This document shows positions 52,414 through 62,025 of a stretch of DNA of 64,000 bases, piece by piece. Under the pieces are notes generated by a model, which saw nothing but the letters and a program-made list of their open reading frames with translations, did not search any database and was not told the DNA's origin. Origin of the DNA: Gordonibacter massiliensis (ex Traore et al. 2017) (GTDB lineage: Bacteria > Actinomycetota > Coriobacteriia > Coriobacteriales > Eggerthellaceae); contig LT827128.1 in the NCBI GenBank assembly GCA_900170005.1, positions 1 to 64,000 on the forward strand, given 5' to 3'. Each line of letters opens with the position of its first letter. Positions within the stretch are counted from its first letter, which is position 1. The position numbers and the translations under genes were made by a program.

Positions 52414-55215
52414 CTAGCGCGTATCGTTCCTGTCGCGGTGCTTGTTCGCGTACATCTCCTGGTCTGCCTGGCGTATCAGGTCGTTCAGCGAGAACGGGGC
52501 CTCGCTCCAGGCGGTTCCCACGGCGGCGGTCACGGCGATGCCGCTTTCGCTCGCCAGCTCGCCCATGCTGGCCTCCCATTGGCCGATCAGCCCTTCGAGC
52601 TCGGATTCCGCACCGTCGCACGCCACCACGAGGAACTCGTCGCCGCCGTAGCGGTATCCGTGGATGCGGTCGGTGGCGAGGGAGCGGATGCCGTCCGCGA
52701 CGACGCGCAGCAGCACGTCTCCCTGGGCGTGGCCCTGCGTGTCGTTCACTATTTTGAGGCGGTTCACGTCGAAGAACAGGACGCCGCAGGACGCGAGCTT
52801 CCGGTACGCGCCGATGCGCATGTGCGCGAGCTTCGTTCGGTTGAACAGCCCGGTGAGCTCGTCGCGCTCGGCCATCTCGCGCTCTTCCAGGGCCAGCTGG
52901 TCGGTGAGGTCGGTGTAGTAGCCGCTCAGCAGCAGGTTGCCGTCGCGGTCGTCGGTCACCCGGTAGAACACCTGCATGGGCACATAGCTGCCGTCGCCGC
53001 GCACGAGGCGCAGGCGCAGCGTCACCGTCTCCCGCGTTGCGATCAGGTCCTCCAACGCGCGCTTCGCCATCTCGTTGTCGTCGGGATGCACGCCGGTGAA
53101 ACCGTCCGTGCTGTAGAACTCGACGCACTCGCGGTGGCTCATGCCGCTCATGCGGCAGAACTCCTCGTTGATGAATATCGGCACCGTCCTGCCGTCGGGG
53201 CTCACCCGCTGCTGCACGAAGCCCCCGGGCATGTCGTTCATGAGGTCGCGCATGATGCGGTTGTCGCGCAGGATCTGCTCCTCGTTGTCGCGGCGCTGCA
53301 GGATGGCCGTGACCGAGTCGCCCAGGCCCATGAGGTGGCTGATGTGGGTGACGTGCCGCTTCGGATTGTCCACCCCCATGAACCCCACGAGACGCACGCC
53401 GGCTTGCAGCGGAACGAGGATGATGCTGTCGATGCCCTGGCTCGTGATGATGCGGTCGGCGTCGATGCCGCTGTTCGCTATCGTGCTCTCGCTGTCGAGG
53501 TAGATGCTCTTGCCCTTTCGCAGCTGGCTCAGGGCGTATTCCTGCAGATCGTAGGGCACGTGCTGTAGGCTGTCCTTTTCCGGCGCGACACCCGGTGCGC
53601 ACACCTCGTAGGTGTTGGACGTCTCGCGCTTCTCGTCGCTCGCCTCGAAGATGTAGGCCCGATCTCCGCCGAAGTACTCCATCGTCTTGCGGAGCGCCGA
53701 ATGGATGGCGTCGTTCGGGTCGTCGCCCGTGAGCAGGCACCGGGACACGTCGTTGAGGAAGCGAAGCTGCTCGTTGGTGTCCCGGGCCAGCTGCTCGGCC
53801 CGGCGCTGATCGGCCAGCGCGACGCTGAGCGAGCGGGTCTCCTCGTCGATGGGCGCGTAGGTGGTGTACATGACGGTTTTCTGCGCTTCTTTTTCCACGA
53901 TGCGGCCCACTAAATGGAACGCGATGTAGCCGCCTCCGCCCCTCAGCACGCGGATGTCGGTTTCCATGTCGCAGTCCTGCCGGATGGCCTCGTTGATGCA
54001 CCGCATGAGGCGCTCGCGGTCGTCGGGGTGTATGCCCTGGATGGAATCGTGCGCGTGCAGACCCTCTTCGCTTCGGCCGACCAGCTCCATATAGCGTTTG
54101 TTGATATGCGGCGAGTCGATAACGCCGTTCGCGCCGATTTCGAAGATGATGGCGCCGCAGGGCAGGTTGTCGAGAAGCTCCTTGCGGCGCTCCTCCTGCT
54201 CTGTTTCGGCGGTCATGTCCACGTAGTAGCCGTTCGTGTACTGAACTCCGTCGGAGTCCGTGGTGGTGCGGTAGAACGCTTGGAACTGCAGGTAGCCTTT
54301 CTCCTTGTGGAGGAATCGGGCGCGTGCCGAGAACATGGCGTCTTCCTCCATGGCCTTCATGGCCGCCCGTTGAAGCTCGGGCACGTCGTCGGGGTGCACG
54401 CCGGCGTAGGCGTCTTCGGTGTAGAGCGCCATGGCTTCCTCGTGCGTCATGCCCATGATCTCGCAAAAGCCGTCGTTGATGAACACGGGGACCGCATTGC
54501 CGCCGGGGAGCATTTTCAGACGAACGAAGCCGCCCGGCGTGTCGTTCATCAAGCGCTGCATGAGTTCGTTGTCCTTCTTCATGCGCAGCGTGTGATCGCG
54601 CCTTGCGAGCATGGCCGCCATGTAGTCGCCGATGGCGGCCAGGGTGCTTACATGGCGGGCGTTTCTTTTGGGGTCGTCTACTCCCGTGTAGCCGATGAGC
54701 GCTCCGTCGTTCCACAAGGGGGCGAGGAAGACGCTGCGAATGCCTTGCTGTTGGAGGATCTCCTGCTCTTCTTTTCCTACGGACGAAGGGTCGTCCACGT
54801 TTTCAACGCAAACCACGCGGCCGTTGCGAAACTCCTCCAAAAGGTACTTTTGCATTCGATAGGGTATGCCCTGCAGGTTCTGTTTCTCCGACGCGATGCG
54901 AGGGGCGCACACCTCGTAGGTGTTGTCCGATTCCTGCCGCTCGTCATCGAACTCGAAAATGTAGGATCGCTCGCCGTCGAAGTGTTCCAGTATCCTCCGT
55001 AACGCTTGGTGGATGGCTTCGTTCGGATCTTTGCCTACGAGGAGGTACCGGGAGATGTCGCCGAGGAAGAGAAGCTGCTCGTTCATCTCCCTTGCTAAGC
55101 GTATGGCTTCGTGAGGGTCGACGGGCGCTTCGGCTCTGCCTTCGCTGTCGCCGTTCGTCGGATCTGCGGGGGAGGAGGCCCTCGTCGCTTCCCCGGTCGC
55201 GTTGGTTTCGCTCAT
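52414..55215 (-). CDS. Soluble GAF/PAS sensor diguanylate cyclase with duplicated input module
   Basis: The product has 933 residues and no membrane segment. The order is GAF-like (about 40-210), PAS (215-335), PAS (345-455), a second GAF-like (470-650), PAS (655-775), GGDEF (785-930). The two GAF-PAS blocks are recognisably duplicated: both contain SNTYEVCAP or DNTYEVCAP, and LMNDMPGGFV or LMNDTPGGFV. The active-site motif is YGGDEF (GGDEF at 857-861), so it should make cyclic di-GMP. The I-site RxxD is not evident. Tandem soluble sensors suggest response to cytoplasmic cues. Confidence 0.92.
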   Translation of the reverse strand: MSETNATGEATRASSPADPTNGDSEGRAEAPVDPHEAIRLAREMNEQLLFLGDISRYLLVGKDPNEAIHQALRRILEHFDGERSYIFEFDDERQESDNTYEVCAPRIASEKQNLQGIPYRMQKYLLEEFRNGRVVCVENVDDPSSVGKEEQEILQQQGIRSVFLAPLWNDGALIGYTGVDDPKRNARHVSTLAAIGDYMAAMLARRDHTLRMKKDNELMQRLMNDTPGGFVRLKMLPGGNAVPVFINDGFCEIMGMTHEEAMALYTEDAYAGVHPDDVPELQRAAMKAMEEDAMFSARARFLHKEKGYLQFQAFYRTTTDSDGVQYTNGYYVDMTAETEQEERRKELLDNLPCGAIIFEIGANGVIDSPHINKRYMELVGRSEEGLHAHDSIQGIHPDDRERLMRCINEAIRQDCDMETDIRVLRGGGGYIAFHLVGRIVEKEAQKTVMYTTYAPIDEETRSLSVALADQRRAEQLARDTNEQLRFLNDVSRCLLTGDDPNDAIHSALRKTMEYFGGDRAYIFEASDEKRETSNTYEVCAPGVAPEKDSLQHVPYDLQEYALSQLRKGKSIYLDSESTIANSGIDADRIITSQGIDSIILVPLQAGVRLVGFMGVDNPKRHVTHISHLMGLGDSVTAILQRRDNEEQILRDNRIMRDLMNDMPGGFVQQRVSPDGRTVPIFINEEFCRMSGMSHRECVEFYSTDGFTGVHPDDNEMAKRALEDLIATRETVTLRLRLVRGDGSYVPMQVFYRVTDDRDGNLLLSGYYTDLTDQLALEEREMAERDELTGLFNRTKLAHMRIGAYRKLASCGVLFFDVNRLKIVNDTQGHAQGDVLLRVVADGIRSLATDRIHGYRYGGDEFLVVACDGAESELEGLIGQWEASMGELASESGIAVTAAVGTAWSEAPFSLNDLIRQADQEMYANKHRDRNDTR

Positions 55216-55341
55216 TCGTGTCCTCGTTCTCGTGCTGGTCGTCTCCCCGTTTGCGGCGCCGCCGATCCGAACGGGAGTGCCGCGAAGCGCGATTCCCGCG
55301 CGGGGCCGGCTGGCGACCCGGGCGGGAACGTCGTCGCGGGT

Positions 55342-55364
55342 AATGCTATATTCTCTCTAGCATT
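55342..55364 (-). promoter_or_regulatory. Inverted repeat at the promoter of the GGDEF gene
   Basis: AATGCTA (55342-55348) and TAGCATT (55358-55364) form a perfect 7-bp inverted repeat with a 9-bp spacer, overlapping TATAGC on the minus strand, the likely -10. It lies about 130 bp upstream of the start at 55215. Together with the hairpin at 55448 it is the only structure in the 309-bp gap. Confidence 0.45.
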
Positions 55365-55447
55365 CTACCCCATGATCCCAGCTTTTCATTGTTGCAGGTC
55401 AAACAAACGCCCTCGGTCTTCCGTTGTTTTAAGGTCGAGAAGACGCG

Positions 55448-55492
55448 CCGCGCGCCCTTCGGCGTTGTTCGAGAACGCGGAAGGGCGCGCGG
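55448..55492 (-). terminator. Hairpin after the subtilase gene
   Basis: CCGCGCGCCCTTC (55448-55460) pairs perfectly with GAAGGGCGCGCGG (55480-55492). On the minus strand only a weak pyrimidine stretch follows, so termination is likely but not certain. Confidence 0.55.
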
Positions 55493-55524
55493 ATGCGGCG
55501 GTTGTTCGGGTGGGGGAGGGCTCG

Positions 55525-58500
55525 CTAGCGTTTCGATTCCTTTTTGCGCGCCCCCAGGGCGATGGCGGCGGCGCTGGCGCATGCGAGCGTTGCGAGGGCG
55601 AGCGTCGCGCTCGCGCCCGAAAGCGGATCGCCGGTTTTCACCAACGCGTCCGGGACGACGGGGCTGGGGTCGACGGGCTTGGGGCTCGCGTTCACCGCCG
55701 TGGATGCGAACACGTAGTTCTGCGGGTTGGTGTTCATGGACGCCAGCACGTAGAACTTGCCTCGATGGACGGTTCCTTGGACCAAGGCCAGCGGGGAGTC
55801 GCTCGCGCGTTTGTCGAAATCGCTCCAGGCGTTCGCTTGCAGGTTGTACGTGTAGGTGTCGGCCGAGCCGGTTGCGTTGAGGGCGCCGGTTGCGATGAAG
55901 CCTCCCGCCACGGCGCCGGTGCCCCATGCCAGCCCGCCGGTTTGCGTGACGCCGGTGGGAATGGGCACGGCTTCGGACGTCACGACGCCGTCGGCTATGC
56001 GCACGCGGTCGACGAGCTGGTTGACCGTCATGTAGACGTCGAGCTTGTACCCGTTGGTCACGAGGAAGGTTCCCTCGGAATAGACGACCGACGCGGCGTG
56101 GCGCTTGTCGCTCAGGTCGCCGATGTGCTCGAACGAGTTCGCGTCGAGGTCGATGCGGTTGATGGCGGCGGTCTCGCCGCTTGCGGTGATGCCGCCGAAC
56201 GTGTAGAGGTCCTTGCCGTCGGTGCCGATGGTGGTGAGCACGAGCACGGACGCGGGATCGTTTTCGGGGAACGAGACGGCGAGCTTCCAAGCGGAGCCGT
56301 CGTACAGGTACAGCTTGCTCGAATCGGCGGTGTAGCCGAGCACGGCGAGCTCGCCGTTCCAGTCGGTTGCGCTCATGCAGCTCATCTTCTCCGGGAGCGC
56401 GACGTAGCTCCACGAATTCGTGGATTCGTCGAAGCGCTGGATGGAATCGTAAACGGCCGTGTCCATGTTGGCGACCGTGTTCCTGGGAATGCAGTAGACG
56501 TACGCTCCGAAGCCGCACAGCTGCCAGTCGGCGCATCCTTCGATCTCCAGGGGGAGAGGCAGGTTCGCGTTGTCGAAGTACGTCACGTCGGTCGCGCGGC
56601 CCACCTCGAACAAGTCGTGTCCCTCCCGGCCGTTCGCCTGCGCGACCGAGACCATGGTCTGGCCGCCGGCGAATCCTGCGGGCTTCGCCACGGTAAGGGT
56701 CGTTTTGCCGTCGGGCCCGTCCTTACGGCTCGACCACGTCGTCGGGACGCCGTCGAAGGCGACGGCGGGGGCGTCGCCGAAGAAATAGCCCTCCACCTCG
56801 ACGGTGCTTCCGTTGTCCGTCGCGCCGTTGACCACCGGTTTCAGGTTGCCGAGATAGCGCAGGTCCACCATGCCGCCGCTCGAGCACCGGTCGGCGAACG
56901 CGGGGTAGTCTGCAACGCATCCCTTGATGGTGGCCGCCAGCGCCTCGCCTTCGAGGCTCGGGTTCTGCTCGGCTATGACGGCGGCGGCTCCCGCCACCGT
57001 CGGGCACGCCATGGAGGTGCCGGTGCTGTAGGCGAACTGCGAGTCGTCTTTGCCCATCAGGCCCACGCCCAGGGCGTCGAGCACGGCGGTTCCGGTGACG
57101 TTGGGTCTTTCCTTGAAGCTTCCGAGCGTGCTGATCGCGCCCACATGGCATACGATCTTGACTTGGAAGTTCTTGAAGTCCGTGTCGTCGGGCAGCAGGA
57201 ACGACGCCGCCGTCCAGGTGTCCTTGGTGACGGTGGCGGTGCCGGCGCGCGCGGCGGCGCTCATGCCGCCTGCGGTGTTGCGGACGTAGACGTCCGCAAC
57301 CGGCATGTCGGCTTCCGACCCTTCGACGCCGCCCGTGGCCAGGGCATGCAGCGTGAAATAGGCTTTCGTGTCGCCGTCGACCGAGGCTCCCACGGAGCTG
57401 ATGTCCCGTTCGTCGCTCACGAGCGTTGCGCCCTGCTCGGCATCGACGATGTTCACCGTCGCGGCCTGGGAGCCCTCGTAGGACCAGGCGGTCGTCGTCG
57501 CCGGCGCCCGCCCGCTCGTGGAGTCGCCTTCGTGGAACGTCCAGGCGTTCTCTTCTCCGCTTTCGAACCCGGTGTACAGGGCGCGCGCCGCATCGAATTC
57601 CGGCAGGTACTGGATTGAACTGGGGCTCGACGAGTACGTGGACAAGATGGACTGGCCGGGCGCCACCACGTCGGTCGTCCTCATGCCGTAGTTGCTGAAC
57701 CTGCCGAAGTCGCCTCGGTTCGTGGACGCGTCCACCACCACGACGTACGGATTGTGCGCCAAGGTACTGGTCATGAACCCGAGCGTGTCGAGATTCGCGT
57801 TGGTGTTGCCCGAGCCGAAGATGCTGATGACGCCCGCCTGCCCCAGTGCGGTGATGACAACGTCCATCGCGCGCGAAACGTCGGCCATGATCCACGAGTT
57901 GCTGGTGGCCTTGAGGTTGACTCCCAGCTGCTTGGCTTGCAGCACGTAACCGAACGACGCCACGTAGCCGGAGACGACGCCCGGGCCGCGGATGGCCATC
58001 AGCTGCGCGCGCTCGGAGAGCCCCGAGGTGCCCACGCCGTTCCATTCGGCGGCGATGGCTCCCGCGCAGTGGGTGCCGTGTCCGTCGGGGTCGCCCGTGC
58101 CGTCCTTACCCGGTGCGAAGTAGTCGTAGCCGTGCTTGCCTCCGGGTAGGCTGAGCCCGTCGGGGCGGCTCCACATCTTGTTCGCCAGGTCGACGTTGGT
58201 GTTGTCGATACCGGTGTCTATGACGGCGATGACGGGGTCGTTGGGCGCTTTGACGCCATCGTAAGTCTTGGAGTTCCATTCGGCGTAGCCCATGTCGAAA
58301 CCGCTCGCCCCGTTGATCTGGCCGGTGTTTTTGTAGCCCCACTGGTAGCCGGTCATGTCACGATAGGGGGTTTCGTGCGGTGCGCCGGCGAGCTCGCCGG
58401 CCTCGTTCGGGGCCTCGGTGGAGTTCGCCGCTATAGCGGTGTTCTCGGCCGGCGGGCTCGCCGGTTCGCTTGCGGCTTCGGCGTCGTCGGCATCTTCCGC

Positions 58501-59037
58501 GGCTTCGGCGCCCTCCGCTGCTTCCGTTTCGGCCTCCTCGGCAGGATCCTTCGTTTGCTCGTCTTCGAGGGTGGCCGTTTCGGCGAGGTAGTTGGGCTCG
58601 GCGAACACGACGCGTTCGTCTTGGGAAAGCTCCGCTATCAGCTGCTCGGTGGTCTTGGACTCGTCGCGCACGCAGGCGATGACGTAGCCGCCGTTCAAGC
58701 CGTCGTTTGAAAGCAGGCCGATGGCCGCCGCGCCGGCGGAGGCGCTTTCGCCGCTCGAGGGCAGGTCGCCGCCCACGGCTTCCTCGACCGCTTCCTTGGG
58801 CACCTGTGCGAGTGCCTGGGCGCTCGACAGGAGATCGGCTCCGAAGGGGGCGATTCTTCCGTTGCGCGCGGGCGCGTCGGGGTAGTAGCACACGACGGCC
58901 TCGTGCTCCACGTGCGCGGCCTCGATGGGCGCAGGCGCCGGGGAGTCTTCGTCGGCGAGTGCGACGACGGGCGTGAGGGAGAGAGCGAGCGCGAGCGAGA
59001 GCGCGCAGAGGAGGAACTTGGACCGAATTCGTAGCAT
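55525..59037 (-). CDS. Cell-surface subtilisin-like (S8) protease with beta-propeller-like region
   Basis: The product has 1170 residues from ATG 59037 with GGAG upstream. The signal peptide is about 1-28. An N-terminal propeptide-like region (115-155) is followed by an acidic Ala/Glu linker (155-215). The S8 triad is Asp274 (AVIDTGID), His320 (DGHGTHCAG), Ser675 (GTSMACPTVAG), with Asn411 in the oxyanion hole. The insertion between His and Ser is long. The C-terminal half has kelch-like repeats (LAVLGYTADSSKLYLYDGS, DLYTFGGITASGE). The end, with LVKTGD, a hydrophobic segment and RKKESKR, resembles a sortase sorting signal with a variant motif. It is likely a wall-anchored secreted protease. 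Confidence 0.92.
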   Translation of the reverse strand: MLRIRSKFLLCALSLALALSLTPVVALADEDSPAPAPIEAAHVEHEAVVCYYPDAPARNGRIAPFGADLLSSAQALAQVPKEAVEEAVGGDLPSSGESASAGAAAIGLLSNDGLNGGYVIACVRDESKTTEQLIAELSQDERVVFAEPNYLAETATLEDEQTKDPAEEAETEAAEGAEAAEDADDAEAASEPASPPAENTAIAANSTEAPNEAGELAGAPHETPYRDMTGYQWGYKNTGQINGASGFDMGYAEWNSKTYDGVKAPNDPVIAVIDTGIDNTNVDLANKMWSRPDGLSLPGGKHGYDYFAPGKDGTGDPDGHGTHCAGAIAAEWNGVGTSGLSERAQLMAIRGPGVVSGYVASFGYVLQAKQLGVNLKATSNSWIMADVSRAMDVVITALGQAGVISIFGSGNTNANLDTLGFMTSTLAHNPYVVVVDASTNRGDFGRFSNYGMRTTDVVAPGQSILSTYSSSPSSIQYLPEFDAARALYTGFESGEENAWTFHEGDSTSGRAPATTTAWSYEGSQAATVNIVDAEQGATLVSDERDISSVGASVDGDTKAYFTLHALATGGVEGSEADMPVADVYVRNTAGGMSAAARAGTATVTKDTWTAASFLLPDDTDFKNFQVKIVCHVGAISTLGSFKERPNVTGTAVLDALGVGLMGKDDSQFAYSTGTSMACPTVAGAAAVIAEQNPSLEGEALAATIKGCVADYPAFADRCSSGGMVDLRYLGNLKPVVNGATDNGSTVEVEGYFFGDAPAVAFDGVPTTWSSRKDGPDGKTTLTVAKPAGFAGGQTMVSVAQANGREGHDLFEVGRATDVTYFDNANLPLPLEIEGCADWQLCGFGAYVYCIPRNTVANMDTAVYDSIQRFDESTNSWSYVALPEKMSCMSATDWNGELAVLGYTADSSKLYLYDGSAWKLAVSFPENDPASVLVLTTIGTDGKDLYTFGGITASGETAAINRIDLDANSFEHIGDLSDKRHAASVVYSEGTFLVTNGYKLDVYMTVNQLVDRVRIADGVVTSEAVPIPTGVTQTGGLAWGTGAVAGGFIATGALNATGSADTYTYNLQANAWSDFDKRASDSPLALVQGTVHRGKFYVLASMNTNPQNYVFASTAVNASPKPVDPSPVVPDALVKTGDPLSGASATLALATLACASAAAIALGARKKESKR

Positions 59038-59216
59038 AGGCGTCTCCAAACTTCAGGTCATCGTTGCGGTCAGTCTAGCACGACTTCGCGAGTCATCGAA
59101 ATTTCGTTTCCGTCGACTATTCGTGCCGTTTGGATGCGGCATCGCCCTGCGCGGCGTTCGAGCGGTTACTATAAAACGGTTGACGTGCTGAACGGTACCC
59201 TGCAAGGAGGCTGGAC

Positions 59217-61172
59217 ATGGATGTGACGGAAAAGCGGTACTTGGAACTTCTCTCCCGGTCGTTTCCCACCGCCGCCAAGGCTTCGGCGGAGATCATCAAC
59301 CTGAGTGCCATCCTGAACCTGCCCAAGGGCACCGAGTTCTTCGCCTCGGACATCCACGGCGAGTACGAGGCGTTCTCGCACATCCTGCGCAACGGCTCCG
59401 GCTCCATCCGCCTCAAGATCGACGACGTGTTCGGCGACACCCTGAGCGCCGAGGAAAAGCGCTCGCTGGCCACGCTCATCTACTATCCGCGCGAGAAGAT
59501 GGAACTGGTGCTGTCCCAGACCGATGACCCGCAGGCGTGGTACGAGGAGACGCTGCCGCGCCTCGTGGCCGTGTGCAAGCGAGCCGCCCAGAAGTACACG
59601 CGCTCCCGCGTGCGCAAGGCGCTGCCGCGCGATTTCGCCTACATCATCGAGGAGCTGATGACGGAGGACCGCCACGGCGCGGACAAGAAGGCCTACTACG
59701 CCGCCATCATCGACGCCGTCATCCGCACCGACCGCGTGGGCGCGCTCATCGAGGCGCTGTGCCTGCTCGTACAGCGCCTGGCCATCGACCATCTGCACAT
59801 CGTGGGCGACATCTACGACCGCGGCCCGTACCCCGACGTCATCATGGAGGCGCTGCGCGGCTACCATTCGCTCGACATTCAGTGGGGCAACCACGACATC
59901 GTGTGGATGGGCGCCTCGCTCGGCCAGCGCGGCTGCATCGCGCACGTCGTGCGCAACTGCGCGCGCTACGGCAACCTGTCCATCTTGGAGGACGCCTACG
60001 GCATCAACATCCTGCCGCTGGCCTCGTTCGCGCTCGACGCGTACGCCGACGACCCCTGCGTCGCGTTCGGCCTCAAGGGCAACCCCGACCTGCCGCCGCA
60101 GGAGCTGGAGATGAACGTCAAGATCCAGAAGGCCATGGCCATCATCCAGTTCAAGGTGGAGGGCAGGCTCATCGACGAGAACCCCGGCTTCGGCCTGCAG
60201 GACCGCAAGCTGCTGGACAAGATCCACTACGAGCGCGGCACCGTGATGCTGGACGGCACGGAGTACGCGCTCACCGACACGGTGTTCCCCACGGTGGACC
60301 CGGCCGATCCCTACCGGCTGACGCCCGAGGAAGAGGAGGTCATGCAGCGCCTCGAGCAGGCGTTCACCGGCTGCGAGAAGCTGCAGCGCCACATGCGCTT
60401 CTTCCTGGAGGCGGGAAGCCTGTACAAGGTGTACAACAACAACCTGCTGTTCCACGCGTGCGTGCCGCTGAACGCCGACGGGTCGCTCATGGAGACGGAC
60501 GTGTTCGGCCAGAAGTACAAGGGACGCGCGCTCTACGACGTCATGGAGCGCTACGTGCGCGCGGCGTTCTTCGACCCCGACCCCGAGATGCGCAAACGCG
60601 GCCGCGACCTCTTGTGGTATATGTGGCTGGGAGAGGGGTCGCCCCTGTTCGCGAAGAGCAAGATGGCCACGTTCGAGCTGTACCTCATCGCCGAGAAGGA
60701 GGCGCGCAAGGAGGTCAAGAACCCGTTCTACACCTATCTGGACGACGAGCGCGTGATGGCCGGCGTGTTCGCGGACTTCGGGCTGGACTTCGAGGCGTCG
60801 CGTATCGTGTGCGGCCACATTCCCGTGAAGGTGAAGGACGGCGAGGACCCGGTGAAGTGCAACGGGCACGTGCTCACCATCGACGGCGGCTTCTCGAAGG
60901 CCTACCAGCCCACCACCGGCATCGCGGGCTACACGCTGATCTCGAACTCGTACGGGTTCGTCCTGGCCGCCCACGAGCCGCTGGAGTCGATGCGCGCCGC
61001 CGTGGTGAACGAGCTGGACATCCACTCGTCCCGCAGCGTGGTGGAGAGCCTGGACAAGCGCACCCTGGTGGCCGACACCGACATCGGCGCCGAGCTGAAG
61101 CAGCAGATTGCCGACTTGGAGTGCCTGCTGGCGGCGTACCGGCGCGGCGAGATCGCGGAGTGCGGGAAGTAG
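59217..61172 (+). CDS. fbp: Fructose-1,6-bisphosphatase class III
   Basis: The product has 651 residues, close to the about 670 of Bacillus Fbp. It dephosphorylates fructose-1,6-bisphosphate for gluconeogenesis. The metallophosphoesterase motifs are SDIHGEY (44-50, Asp45 and His47), VGDIYDRG, GNHDIVW and GHIPVK. ATG 59217 has AAGGAGG upstream. The gene is divergent from the subtilase. A class III enzyme alone suits an organism growing on amino acids and needing gluconeogenesis. Confidence 0.96.
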   Translation: MDVTEKRYLELLSRSFPTAAKASAEIINLSAILNLPKGTEFFASDIHGEYEAFSHILRNGSGSIRLKIDDVFGDTLSAEEKRSLATLIYYPREKMELVLSQTDDPQAWYEETLPRLVAVCKRAAQKYTRSRVRKALPRDFAYIIEELMTEDRHGADKKAYYAAIIDAVIRTDRVGALIEALCLLVQRLAIDHLHIVGDIYDRGPYPDVIMEALRGYHSLDIQWGNHDIVWMGASLGQRGCIAHVVRNCARYGNLSILEDAYGINILPLASFALDAYADDPCVAFGLKGNPDLPPQELEMNVKIQKAMAIIQFKVEGRLIDENPGFGLQDRKLLDKIHYERGTVMLDGTEYALTDTVFPTVDPADPYRLTPEEEEVMQRLEQAFTGCEKLQRHMRFFLEAGSLYKVYNNNLLFHACVPLNADGSLMETDVFGQKYKGRALYDVMERYVRAAFFDPDPEMRKRGRDLLWYMWLGEGSPLFAKSKMATFELYLIAEKEARKEVKNPFYTYLDDERVMAGVFADFGLDFEASRIVCGHIPVKVKDGEDPVKCNGHVLTIDGGFSKAYQPTTGIAGYTLISNSYGFVLAAHEPLESMRAAVVNELDIHSSRSVVESLDKRTLVADTDIGAELKQQIADLECLLAAYRRGEIAECGK

Positions 61173-61316
61173 GGGAGTCGAGTCGGTGCTCAGCTTGCAA
61201 AAGAGGCCCGATTGCGTGCTTCCTGCACGGACTGTTTGCGCAAGCTGCTTCTTTGCCCATTGCTGGCAGTCGCTTTGATGCTAATGAAATGAATACGGGA
61301 AAGAGCGGTGTGAAAT

Positions 61317-61955
61317 ATGGCCTTTTCTGAAAAAACGAAGCTGGTAGCGAAGGAAAAAGCCTGCTTCCATTGTGTGATATGCCATCGAGAATTTGTAGAA
61401 GTTCACCATATTGTTCCCCAATGTGAAGGGGGATCCGACAACATCGAAAATGCAGTCGCCCTCTGCGCTCGCTGTCATGATCTGTATGGCGGCAATCCAG
61501 AGAAGAGGAAGCAAATACGGGAAATGCGAAACCATTGGTACGACCTGATGGAGAAAAGAAAACGAGGGGAACTCAGCATCTTCGAAACATTTGAGACTCA
61601 GTCAAGCGAAACGGTAATGCGCTCGAAGCCTGAAAATGGAGGGGTTGCAATTTATCACTGCGTTTATGAGGACGAAGACTTCGCCACTTCCGCAAGGATA
61701 ATCGTCGAATTGTTGAGCAAGGCTCAGGAAGAATGTCCTAACGTGCCGCGGCATTTGTATCTTGATATAGAGGGGCACAAAAATTCTGCCGGTGGGTTTG
61801 ATGGCGAAATGTATGAGCTTCAAAGACATTTCATTCTTGAGTTTTTGGGGAAGCACTTCACAGCAGTTCATCTTCCGCTTTTTAGCGTCAACCTGAATAA
61901 ACCGCAAGACAATGATGTTCCGAACACCCTGCTTATACAAGAATCCTTGCTTTAG
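61317..61955 (+). CDS. HNH endonuclease-type protein of atypical base composition
   Basis: The product has 212 residues. The N-terminal 60 residues are a zinc-containing HNH fold: Cys19/Cys22 (CVIC), VHHIVP (30-34), Asn45/46 region and CARCH (50-54). The C-terminal half (110-212) is a separate domain of unknown type. Codon and base composition are clearly AT-richer than the neighbours, suggesting recent transfer. There is no strong Shine-Dalgarno site before the ATG. The domain pairing (HNH plus an unknown C-terminus) is reminiscent of defence or mobile-element effectors, which is inference. In the upstream gap, CAGCTTGC (61191-61198) pairs with GCAAGCTG (61240-61247). Confidence 0.78.
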   Translation: MAFSEKTKLVAKEKACFHCVICHREFVEVHHIVPQCEGGSDNIENAVALCARCHDLYGGNPEKRKQIREMRNHWYDLMEKRKRGELSIFETFETQSSETVMRSKPENGGVAIYHCVYEDEDFATSARIIVELLSKAQEECPNVPRHLYLDIEGHKNSAGGFDGEMYELQRHFILEFLGKHFTAVHLPLFSVNLNKPQDNDVPNTLLIQESLL

Positions 61956-62025
61956 CTCTAGCAGGATGACATAGGGCGGCAACGTCGATTTTTCTTGGTT
62001 GATACGCAACTAGGGACGTTTACCA

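Noticed and set aside
50876-54715. Minus-strand open frame of 1279 codons across the RidA and GGDEF genes
   Set aside because: It crosses two real genes and a terminator, is Arg/His-rich and has no recognisable domains.
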